This document shows, piece after piece, positions 13,766-20,333 of a stretch of DNA of 20,333 nt. Below the pieces are notes generated by a model. The model saw only the letters and a program-made list of their open reading frames with translations, did no database searches and was not told the DNA's origin. Position 1 is the first letter of the stretch, and every line of letters starts with the position of its first letter. The stretch spans positions 1 to 20,333 of the forward strand of contig CABQHM010000058.1 of NCBI GenBank assembly GCA_902464015.1, written 5' to 3'. This DNA comes from an uncultured Coriobacteriales bacterium. GTDB lineage: Bacteria > Actinomycetota > Coriobacteriia > Coriobacteriales > UMGS124. Made by a program: the position numbers and the translations under genes.

Positions 13766-15292
13766 CTACTTCGCGGCCTTGGCTTTGCCGGCTTTGCTCG
13801 ACTCGGGGAGGGGCTCGATGGTGACGGAGCGGGCGACGTTGGCGGTGCCGGTGTTCCAGCCGTAGGACTTGATGAGACGGTGCTCGGAGATGCGCATGTC
13901 AAGCATGGCGCGCAGCTGCTTGAGCATGCGCGACTTCTTGGAGCGGTCGGGATCGAGACCCATCTCGTCAAACATGGTCTTGAAGACGATGGTGTTGGAG
14001 GTGCCCTTCTCGCGCAGGCGACGCAGCACATAGAGCCACATGCGGCGGTGCTCGGTAGACAGGCGCAGGCCGTCGAAACGGAAGTCGTCACGACTAAAGG
14101 TGAGCAGCTGGCGTTTGCTGTAAGCATACACGGCCAGGGGCAGCGCCGAGAGAGGCTCGCCGTTGCGCACGTTGAGCTCGATGCGGAAGTCCTCCATCTC
14201 GCCGTCTTTGCCCATGATAAGGGCCGTATGGGCGTTGACCACGGGCTCGGAATTGATCTGCGGAGCAGCCGAGCTGTCGAAAGCGCGCATCTCGCCGGTG
14301 GTGTCAATGGTGATGCGCGTGTTCATGAGGCGGACAACCGAGTCGTACGCCTCGCGCATGGTCTCGTGACAGGTGGCGGCGCGCGGACGGACGTATCCCA
14401 TGAGGGCAAGGATGTCGCTACCGTAGAACGTGCTGTGCCCGTCCCATGCCACCGACGAGAGACCGTCGAGCCAGAAGCGGTCAACGTCGGAAAGCATGTA
14501 CGTCGCGGGATCGGCCTCAAGCGGGAAGGCGCTCGACAGCGACACACCCACCGACATGCCCTTGCCTGTGACAAGCTGCAGAGAGGGGCCTTCAGCCGCA
14601 GCAAAGTATCCCGCTGCCTCCACATGCTCCTTACCGCGACCGAAAACGGCCTTGGAAACCTTGTCGTTGGCTACCGTGACCTGCGGCGTTCCCAGCGTGC
14701 GGGTGCGTTCGAGCTTTTGGCGAATGAGTGGGTAGATGGCAGGCCCATATCCCATGAACACAAGCGCGCAGAGAATCTGGTACTTGGTGGCCGAAGACGA
14801 GATGTCGTCGCGCAGGGCGGGCGTAGGCAGGTTGAGCTGGAGCTTTGCCTCGCGCAGCACCGCCACGGCCTCGCTGAGGTCTGCCTGACGGTTGTGGGTG
14901 GGCCACAGCTCGTCCCCGTCCTTGGTGAGGTGACGAATCGTGCCGTCTTCGAGCGCCTTTGTGACGGCCATCCAGTCGCCGTTCACATTGCGAAGCGAGC
15001 CCGAGTAGGGCTTCCAGCAATCGCCGACGGCCTCGATGCCCTCCTTCTCCGAAATCCAGCCATGCTCGACAGCCATGTAGATGCTCTCGTCGCACATGGC
15101 GGGCACCGGCGTGGGGCTGTAGGGGAAGGACCAGACCTCCGCGGGCACCTTGGCGATGGCGGTGGCGTAGTTGTCTCGCAGGTTCTTGAGGACGTCACCC
15201 GTAAAACGTCCCGCCAGCTTGGCGCCTGTGTCGCGCGCCCTGACGATCGCATTGAGGGTGTCCTCGTTCCACTTCAAGATCTCGTTCGCCAC
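13766..15292 (-). CDS. Putative replication initiator-like protein with winged-helix segments
   Basis: About 508 residues; family not firmly recognised. A central stretch (about 255-330: DVDRFWLDGLSSVAWDGHS, FYGSDILALMGYVRP, then CHETMREAYDSVVRLMNTRI) and a C-terminal stretch (about 405-475: RRMWLYVLRRLREKGTSNT, FDEMGLDPDRSKKSRML, then KQLRAMLDMRISEHRLIKSY) each look like a helix-turn-helix with wing, the two-winged-helix plan of theta-type plasmid initiators. An Ala/Lys-rich tail ends the protein. It follows the primase-helicase on the same strand (131-bp gap) and lies in the same module as the iteron-like array and parA, which supports a replication role. The GTG at 15292 is chosen because AAGGAAAGG and GGCGG lie upstream and the frame beyond it (to 15370) looks non-coding, but this start is uncertain. 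It could instead be a phage-type DNA-binding protein. Confidence 0.5.
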   Translation of the reverse strand: MANEILKWNEDTLNAIVRARDTGAKLAGRFTGDVLKNLRDNYATAIAKVPAEVWSFPYSPTPVPAMCDESIYMAVEHGWISEKEGIEAVGDCWKPYSGSLRNVNGDWMAVTKALEDGTIRHLTKDGDELWPTHNRQADLSEAVAVLREAKLQLNLPTPALRDDISSSATKYQILCALVFMGYGPAIYPLIRQKLERTRTLGTPQVTVANDKVSKAVFGRGKEHVEAAGYFAAAEGPSLQLVTGKGMSVGVSLSSAFPLEADPATYMLSDVDRFWLDGLSSVAWDGHSTFYGSDILALMGYVRPRAATCHETMREAYDSVVRLMNTRITIDTTGEMRAFDSSAAPQINSEPVVNAHTALIMGKDGEMEDFRIELNVRNGEPLSALPLAVYAYSKRQLLTFSRDDFRFDGLRLSTEHRRMWLYVLRRLREKGTSNTIVFKTMFDEMGLDPDRSKKSRMLKQLRAMLDMRISEHRLIKSYGWNTGTANVARSVTIEPLPESSKAGKAKAAK

Positions 15293-15423
15293 GCTGTTCC
15301 GCCCGCCTTTCCTTCTGACTAGTTGAGGGGATTTTACCAGGCGACCACCCACAACACACACCAACCGCACGCGCCACCGCCCTTTCCCCAGATACCTGCT
15401 TGGGGGTAGCGCTGGACGGGCAG

Positions 15424-17379
15424 CTACACGAAGATGCTCGCCTGCGGGATAAACGTCAGGCGAATTGCCTGATCGGCGCTGTGCACGCGACCGTCGCGCT
15501 GTTTGAGCACGACAAGCTCGACATTACGTTGCTCGGCTGCCCTTCCCGCCCTGCTGAGTCTGTCGGCCTCGCTTCTTGCCTTGCGGTCTGACCCAGACGT
15601 CTGCCCCATGTCGACGCCTGCAGCCTGCAGGCCCAGCACGGTATCGGCACCGTACTCGATGGCTCCCGACTCCTTCATCGAATCGAGCGTTACCGGCATG
15701 AGGTAGGCATCCCTGCGCACGGCTGAGATGCACACGACGGGAGTGTCGAGATCACGGGCAAGCTGGCGCAGGTCGGAGACGTTGCGCGCGATGGAAAGTC
15801 GCTCGTCCTGCGTGACATCGCTGGTCAAAAGCTGCAGGTAGTCAACGAACACGACGGGTTTTCTACCCTGCTCGGCCATGCAGGCGGCATAGCCCGCGAT
15901 GTCGAGAGCACAGGTACGACCAACTCCCTCGAGGATTTCCACGTGAGGGGCGACCGCTGTGCCATATGCCTGCACGCCCTGCTCAAATGCTTCGCGACGC
16001 TGATGCGACCAGGTCGCACGCTTTTGCAGGTCGGTCATCTCGCGCGTGGCGAAACACTGCATGCCGTCTGTCTGCCTATAGCATAGGCGTGCAACCGACT
16101 TTGCGACAAGGTCTCGCGCCGACTGTTCCAACGTGACATACAGAACGTCGTTGCCTGCCAGGGCGATTGCATCGGCAATCTGCGTCGCGAGGGTCGTCTT
16201 ACCCAGCGAGGAAGCCGCTGCCAGCACATGCAGGCCGCAGCGCAGGCCCCCATCGAGCATCTCATCGAGCCCGGCTATCCCTGTAGGGATGCATGGGGTC
16301 TCTTTGGGCATCTCGAGCAGGTCGAACGCCGTTTTAACCACATTGGCGGGGCGCAGCGTCTTGAAGAGCCGCGCCTGGCGTTCCGCGTTTACCTGCTTGG
16401 CGAGTTCGCCGGCGTCCTCGCTGGCTCGCTGCAGTTCAGCACGCAATTTCTCCGGATCACGCGCCCACATCTCGTCGGCGTCTTTCGCAAACCTGTCCCC
16501 AGGGTAATCCATGTAGATGAGGCCTGCTTTTTCAAGAGCAACGTGGGCCCTCTCCTGTGCTTTCGTTCCCGGCTCGTCGCTGTCGAGCATGAGGATGGCG
16601 CAGGACCGCGACTGGGTGCGCGATGCTTCTTCGATAAGGGACGAAATGCCAACTCCACCAAGCGCGACGGCTGGAAAGCCCAGGCGGGAAAGTGCGAGCG
16701 CGTCCATGGGCCCTTCGACGACGAAATAGCTTGGGCGCGTCAGCGCGTCTGAGTTCCACACTGGTTGAGGTCCGATTTCTGCTGACTTGGGCTTGTCGTA
16801 CTTCCTCGAAGAGGCACCAGTGATGTCCCTTCCAATCCAGTAGTACGAAGACCCTTTCCAAGGGATGATGAGTCTTTTTGTGGCAGGGTCGTACCCCAGC
16901 CCGTCCTGCCGTGCGATTTCGGGGCTCATGCCGCGCGAAGCGAGATAGTCACATACAGCAAGGTTGTCTATGTTTGCCTGGCAACGCTTGATGTACTGGG
17001 CGTTTCGTTCCTTGTTGGCCTCAAGGGTGTCGGTGGTTTGGGGAGACAATGCTTGCGGACGGGCATGTGGTCGATCGGGGAAGTTCACAGAGACCGCAGA
17101 GGGTGATTGAACACCCATCCATTCCTTTACGAGGGCAAGCTGTTCCTTTTTGTCTTGCGTGGCGTTGATTGCGCCAGCAAGGTCGAAGATGTCTCCACCT
17201 GTTTGGCAGGCAAAGCATTTCCAACGCTGACCCTTGATGGAAAATGCCGGTGTACGGTTTGCTCCTTTTCCGCTTGAGCAACACGGGCATACTAAACCGC
17301 CTGGTACATGTTCAAGTTTTTGATTGGCGTACTCGGTAAGGTCGGCTTCGCCTTTTATCTTGCTGTACTCGTCAGTCAT
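15424..17379 (-). CDS. Primase-helicase: CHC2 zinc finger, Toprim and DnaB/RecA-like helicase fusion
   Basis: A 651-residue protein resembling phage T7 gp4-type primase-helicases. The zinc-binding part is CPCC (residues 31-34) and CFAC (55-58) around RWKCFACQTGGDIFD. The Toprim catalytic site is VEGPMDALAL (Glu222) and LDSDEPG (Asp266, Asp268). The helicase begins IPTGIAGLDEMLDGGL, followed by a Walker A-like AASSLGKTT (about 388-396; the first Gly is Ala), LYVTLEQSARDL (the catalytic Glu), Walker B VVFVDYLQLL and the KESGAIEYGADTVLGL motif of DnaB-type helicases. The ATG at 17379 has AAAGGAG 6 bases upstream, better than the in-frame ATG at 17430. Fused primase-helicases are typical of phages and plasmid-like elements rather than chromosomes. 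Its leader carries a perfect palindrome in the promoter spacer. Confidence 0.9.
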   Translation of the reverse strand: MTDEYSKIKGEADLTEYANQKLEHVPGGLVCPCCSSGKGANRTPAFSIKGQRWKCFACQTGGDIFDLAGAINATQDKKEQLALVKEWMGVQSPSAVSVNFPDRPHARPQALSPQTTDTLEANKERNAQYIKRCQANIDNLAVCDYLASRGMSPEIARQDGLGYDPATKRLIIPWKGSSYYWIGRDITGASSRKYDKPKSAEIGPQPVWNSDALTRPSYFVVEGPMDALALSRLGFPAVALGGVGISSLIEEASRTQSRSCAILMLDSDEPGTKAQERAHVALEKAGLIYMDYPGDRFAKDADEMWARDPEKLRAELQRASEDAGELAKQVNAERQARLFKTLRPANVVKTAFDLLEMPKETPCIPTGIAGLDEMLDGGLRCGLHVLAAASSLGKTTLATQIADAIALAGNDVLYVTLEQSARDLVAKSVARLCYRQTDGMQCFATREMTDLQKRATWSHQRREAFEQGVQAYGTAVAPHVEILEGVGRTCALDIAGYAACMAEQGRKPVVFVDYLQLLTSDVTQDERLSIARNVSDLRQLARDLDTPVVCISAVRRDAYLMPVTLDSMKESGAIEYGADTVLGLQAAGVDMGQTSGSDRKARSEADRLSRAGRAAEQRNVELVVLKQRDGRVHSADQAIRLTFIPQASIFV

Positions 17380-17453
17380 CTTTCGCTCCTTTGCGCATAT
17401 GATTCTACTTGTTTTTGCTCTTTTCTTCATTCTCGGCCCTTTGGGTTTGAAGC

Positions 17454-17482
17454 CTTATGTAAGTACCTTCGGGTACTTACAA
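17454..17482 (-). promoter_or_regulatory. Promoter of the primase-helicase gene with a perfect 9-bp dyad in the spacer
   Basis: GTAAGTACC (17459-17467) and GGTACTTAC (17472-17480) form a perfect inverted repeat around TTCG; as plus-strand RNA this would be a UUCG tetraloop hairpin. On the minus strand it falls within a 17-bp spacer between TTGTAA (17482-17477) and CATAAG (17459-17454), each 4 of 6 to consensus. An operator reading (autoregulated replication operon) fits the spacing. A hairpin acting in an RNA made from the plus strand is an alternative. Confidence 0.5.
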
Positions 17483-17544
17483 AGACATACAGCCTTTTTT
17501 GCGGTGGGCGTTTTCCGACGTAGAAGGCTGTGTTTTCGAAGTTT

Positions 17545-18650
17545 CAGCATCGCGGTTTATTCGTTTTGAATCGCGGGTTGTTTCCGTTGTTTCACGGCTT
17601 GTTACCGTTGCGTCGCGTTTTATTTCCCAAAGATTTTCGTAGAATCTCCACGCTTAAAAATTAGGCCATCTACCAGGTGTTTTATTTTTTAGTTGAGGGA
17701 TGGATTGCTAAAAAGAATGCGATTGGCGTGGCGGTTTATTACGTGCGCTGAGCTTTGCTTGCGCGTGGTTGTTTATTACTGCTTCTTGGTGTTGCAGTTT
17801 GTTGTTGGGCGTGGCGGTTTATTACGTACGGCACGTGGTTTTCATTGGTGCTTGCCTGCTGGTTTGGATGCCGAGAGTCTTTTGATCTTCCACTGATGGG
17901 ATGCGCGGGTTATTACCGTTGCGCGCCACTGGTTTTCTCCAGCGCGGCATCGCGGTTTATTCCCCGGACCTTTTGAATTTGCCCGCGCCAGTGTGTCGTC
18001 GTTTATTACCGTTTTCGATGCTGAGGGCGTTCGTGAGAAGGCTTTTCGCTTGCATCAAGGGAGCTGCGTGTCGATGTTTATTACCGTTCTCGTATGATGG
18101 TAGCATCGCGGTTTACTACGACTTATTGCGACAAACTTGCTGGTACATTGGATATTTGTTTCTAATTGGAAGACTTGGATTGTCTCGTTTTATTACTGTT
18201 TTAGACGTTGCCTTGTTGCTGTTTGTTACCGTTGCAAGCGGTGGCGCATCTGTTGATGGGCGTCATGGTTTATTACTGAGTTCAGCATGAAAACAAGGCC
18301 ATATCGTCGAGGTTTGCTGATTTACCCGCCACACTGTGCGTTGCTGTTTATTACCACGGGCAAAGGACTGCAGGGCTTGTGCGCCAGCAATCCTTCGGAT
18401 GTGTGGCCGACTTGTCTTTTCCTTTGCTGCCGAAGGCGGATCGGTGACTCTTCGATCGTTCTTTGGTGGTGCAGCGCGGCTTTAAAAGCGTTTCACTTGA
18501 TGTCGCGGTTTATTACTGCTTTCCCACCTTTGCCGATGCTGGTGACGTGGTGGTTTATTACCGTTTTACAACCTCCGCTAACGCCCATAACGTCGCGGTT
18601 TATTCACCTTGGGGATGCATTTGCCGTAGTGCTTTATTACCGTTTTTGCC
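17545..18650 (+). repeat. Array of about 20 iteron-like sites (core GGTTTATTAC), putative replication origin
   Basis: A 1.1-kb gene-free stretch carries about 20 same-orientation copies of a motif with approximate consensus GTCGCGGTTTATTACCGTTT. The TTTATT (or TTTGTT/TTTACT) core begins at 17556, 17599, 17619, 17681, 17735, 17772, 17818, 17909, 17956, 18002, 18077, 18112, 18189, 18222, 18269, 18347, 18509, 18554, 18599 and 18633. Spacings cluster at 33-37, 43-47 and 75-78 bp, with three copies exactly 45 bp apart (18509-18599). Many copies contain a CGGT/ACCG half-dyad. Between them the sequence is T-rich and unique. The position between primase-helicase and parA fits initiator-binding iterons and an origin. 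Open frames across it change frame between copies, so it is not read as coding. Confidence 0.8.
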
Positions 18651-18721
18651 ATCGGGCGCGAGTGGTTTTCGGCTTGCGAAAGCAGCCCATTCCCGTTGTG
18701 CGCCTGGGTGGCTGAAGGCTT

Positions 18722-19043
18722 TAAGTCTGACATATGTATGCGTATATGTAGATGTATATACATATATTAAGGCTATATGCATATAGTCGTACTTCTTTAT
18801 ATGAAGCAACCGCAAGACAGAACGAGTGTGTCAGTGCATCCGAGCATGAGATAAAAATACCTGGTATAAGGTACATAATTGAAATGCTCTCAACTTAGTC
18901 ATGTATGTATATATACAGTGATACATATACGCATACATGTGGTCATGTGGATTTACTCTGATATGCATAGGTGAAAAGTAATATCTGTCCGCGAGGGTGG
19001 CTATGATGGCCCGACAGATTTCAAAGATGACTCGGAGGTAGTT
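18722..19043. promoter_or_regulatory. AT-rich palindromic leader of parA, putative operator/centromere
   Basis: Runs of alternating TATATG/CATATA words fill 18731-18790 and 18901-18940. CATATGTATGCGTATATG (18731-18748) has a near inverted copy, CATATACGCATACATG, at 18924-18939. CTATATGCATATAG (18773-18786) is a perfect 14-bp palindrome. A 7-bp dyad ATCTGTC/GACAGAT (18983-18989, 19013-19019) lies just before the parA ribosome site. The same TATATGTATG-type word recurs at 19911-19920 before the ribbon-helix-helix gene. This resembles repeated binding boxes for a ParG-like repressor and may serve as the partition site. A single clear promoter could not be chosen. Confidence 0.55.
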
Positions 19044-19817
19044 ATGCAGACAGTTGCGGTGTGCAATCAGAAGGGCGGCGTGTGCAAGACAACGACGGTC
19101 GCTGCCGTTTCATCGAGCGTTGCGGCGCGCGGGGCTCGCGTGTTGTGCGTCGATCTCGATCCCCAGGGCAACCTCACCGACGTGCTCGGCGAGACGACCT
19201 ATGACCGCGACACGGTGTATGAGGTCCTCATGGGCAACGCCGACATCGCCGAGACGATTGTGCATCGCGAAGGCGCCGACCTTCTTCCCGCCGAGATCAC
19301 CCTTGCCTCTGCCGAGAAGGAGCTGCTGGGAGTTCTCAATGGTCCCGCTCGTCTCAAGAAGGCGCTTGCCAAGGTCGCCGACGACTACGACCTGTGCGTC
19401 ATTGACTGCTCCCCTTCCCTGGGCCTGCTCGTCACGATGGCACTTACTGCCGCCGACTACGTTGTCATCCCCACCACGTCTTCGTTCCTGGCGACCAAGG
19501 GCATCACTCAGCTTGCCCAGACCATTGCCGACGTGCGCGAGTTCACAAACCCCGGTCTTCAGGTTGCCGGCATTCTTCTCACCAAGTACCATCGTCAGAC
19601 CAACAATGCCAAGGTGAGCATCGTCGAGGCCGAGACCATGGCGTCGGCGCTCAACTGCAAGCTGTTCTCCACCAAGATTCGTGAGGCCGTGAAGGTTGAG
19701 GAAGCCCACGCTTCTGGCAAGCCTATCGTGGAGTTCGCCCCCACGTCGGCTCCCGCGCGCGATTACGAGTCATTTGTCGACGAGCTCCTGACCGATATGG
19801 GTTGGATGAGCGAGTAG
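19044..19817 (+). CDS. parA: ParA family partition ATPase
   Basis: A 257-residue ParA/Soj-type ATPase without an N-terminal helix-turn-helix, the type Ib plasmid size. It would use ATP-dependent nucleoid binding to segregate the replicon. Visible motifs are the deviant Walker A KGGVCKTTT (residues 10-18), Walker A' VDLDPQGNLTD, Walker B LCVIDCSPSLG, the AADYVVIPT strand, and the C-terminal VEEAHASGKPIVEF typical of the family. In the P-loop the glycine before the catalytic Lys15 is Cys14, whereas the family norm is KGGVGKTT; this may alter ATP handling. GGAGG lies 8 bases before the ATG. A small ribbon-helix-helix gene follows after 118 bases, making a two-gene partition cassette. Confidence 0.9.
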   Translation: MQTVAVCNQKGGVCKTTTVAAVSSSVAARGARVLCVDLDPQGNLTDVLGETTYDRDTVYEVLMGNADIAETIVHREGADLLPAEITLASAEKELLGVLNGPARLKKALAKVADDYDLCVIDCSPSLGLLVTMALTAADYVVIPTTSSFLATKGITQLAQTIADVREFTNPGLQVAGILLTKYHRQTNNAKVSIVEAETMASALNCKLFSTKIREAVKVEEAHASGKPIVEFAPTSAPARDYESFVDELLTDMGWMSE

Positions 19818-19855
19818 GTTTTGAGCTTTTCTATATATGCAGAGGTACTGCTATT

Positions 19856-19914
19856 CATATAAGCACATGGGCATTGACCTGCAAGATATGTCAATATGCC
19901 TATGTGCTTATATG
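19856..19914. promoter_or_regulatory. Long imperfect inverted repeat between parA and the ribbon-helix-helix gene
   Basis: The left arm at 19856-19878 (beginning CATATAAGCACAT, ending TGAC) pairs with the right arm at 19890-19914 (beginning GTCA, ending ATGTGCTTATATG). The outer 13 bp of each arm pair perfectly, followed by a small mismatch or bulge, then inner TGAC/GTCA pairs. No T-run follows, so it is less likely to be a terminator than a protein-binding site or an mRNA structure setting the ratio of the two partition proteins. Confidence 0.65.
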
Positions 19915-19935
19915 TATGTATATAGATGAGGATGG

Positions 19936-20232
19936 ATGAGGCGCATGGCAAAGATTACCGCAAAGTCGGCAGAGCAGGAAGCAGCTGAGCGCCTGTCGCG
20001 CCTCGGCATGACGACAGGTGCATCTGGTCACAAGGTTGCCGTTCCCCCGGCCGCACCGGTGCCGGCTGCAACGACGGCTACAGGCAACCCTGTCTCTGGG
20101 GTCAAGAAGGCAAAGGATCAGCGCCTGTGCATCATTGTTTCTCGCGAGCAGGCTCTCAAGGTGAAGCGCTATGCCCTGGAGAATGACACCACGGTGAGCG
20201 ACCTGTTGCGTGGGTTCATCGACTCACTGTAA
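19936..20232 (+). CDS. Small ribbon-helix-helix protein, putative ParG/ParB-like partition partner
   Basis: 98 residues. The N-terminal 60 are low-complexity and probably flexible (SAEQEAAERLSRLGM, then an Ala/Pro/Thr-rich linker). The C-terminal KDQRLCIIVSREQALKVKRY and ENDTTVSDLLRGFIDSL fit a ribbon-helix-helix: a beta strand, helix A, a turn, and helix B. This plan, a mobile N-tail on an RHH domain next to a short ParA, is that of ParG-type centromere-binding repressors in type Ib partition systems. In those systems the N-tail stimulates ParA ATPase with an arginine-finger-like residue. Two in-frame starts exist: 19936 with GAGG 4 bases upstream, and 19945 with GAGG 3 bases upstream; 19936 is used here but is not certain. 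Confidence 0.75.
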   Translation: MRRMAKITAKSAEQEAAERLSRLGMTTGASGHKVAVPPAAPVPAATTATGNPVSGVKKAKDQRLCIIVSREQALKVKRYALENDTTVSDLLRGFIDSL

Positions 20233-20278
20233 GGACAGTGCTTTCGCGTTCCACCGAACCTCAAATGATTCCGGGAAA

Positions 20279-20298
20279 GGGGCTGTAACAAAAGCCCC
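20279..20298 (+). terminator. Possible terminator of the partition operon
   Basis: GGGGCT (20279-20284) and AGCCCC (20293-20298) form a 6-bp GC-rich stem with an 8-base loop, 46 bases past the ribbon-helix-helix stop codon. It is followed by TATAAC rather than a T-run, so it is a weak candidate. A separate perfect 12-bp palindrome, CGGACCGGTCCG, ends the window at 20321-20332. Confidence 0.4.
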
Positions 20299-20333
20299 TA
20301 TAACGAATTCACGCCCCGTTCGGACCGGTCCGG

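Noticed and set aside
17545..18650. A CRISPR array, because short repeats alternate with unique sequence of 20-60 bases
   Set aside because: The repeats are only conserved over about 10 bases, drift strongly at the edges, have irregular spacing (20 to 162 bp) and no cas gene is nearby. Iterons explain this better.
17693..18786. Several open frames with recurring VYYCF/VYYRF/WRFIT words across the iteron-like array
   Set aside because: The words are translations of the iteron core in different frames; no ribosome sites, and frames switch between copies.
1..20333. The window as one complete circular plasmid
   Set aside because: No overlap between the two ends was found, and the sequence alone cannot show circularity.

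Overview
The window reads as a high-GC genome with short intergenic gaps, clear AGGAGG-type ribosome binding sites and occasional GTG starts. Protein style (UcpA-type dehydrogenase, MepA-type MATE pump, lipid glycosyltransferase with a PlsY-like partner, Tat-exported C39-fold protein) suggests an actinomycete of the Coriobacteriia (Olsenella/Collinsella-like). That placement is an inference and was not tested by any search. No rRNA or tRNA gene was seen.

Layout. 1-521: no gene recognised. 522-2960: a decaying catabolic operon on the + strand: a frameshifted ucpA-type dehydrogenase, a heavily deleted kinase/class III aminotransferase fusion, the C-terminal end of a GntR/UTRA regulator and a membrane-protein scrap. 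3019-5104 (-): two overlapping genes, a GT4 glycosyltransferase with a repetitive C-terminal tail and a divergent PlsY-like membrane acyltransferase. 5316-6011 (-): a SAM methyltransferase behind a perfect 14-bp inverted-repeat operator. 6265-8122 (-): a MarR regulator and MATE exporter operon (MepR/MepA logic) with a repeated operator-like motif. 8357-9713 (+): a Tat-exported C39-like protein and a CrcB fluoride channel. 9723-10082 (-): an ArsC/Spx-family thioredoxin-fold protein.

10364-13734 (-) holds two regulatory or defence-type genes in a row, a Schlafen AlbA_2/HATPase protein and an AAA_14/DUF4143 ATPase. Each is bracketed by its own pair of direct repeats (about 67 bp and 82 bp), and each repeat contains palindromes. 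The copy on the 5' side forms the gene's promoter/operator; the other copy lies at or just past the gene's 3' end. This is the most unusual architecture in the window.

13766-20232 looks like a replicon backbone: a putative winged-helix replication initiator, a CHC2-Toprim-DnaB primase-helicase, a 1.1-kb non-coding array of about 20 same-orientation iteron-like sites around a GGTTTATTAC core, and a ParA plus small ribbon-helix-helix partition pair with AT-rich, palindrome-rich flanks. Together these suggest a plasmid, or an integrated plasmid- or phage-like replicon. The sequence alone does not show whether the window is extrachromosomal, or whether the metabolic genes on its left belong to the same replicon.
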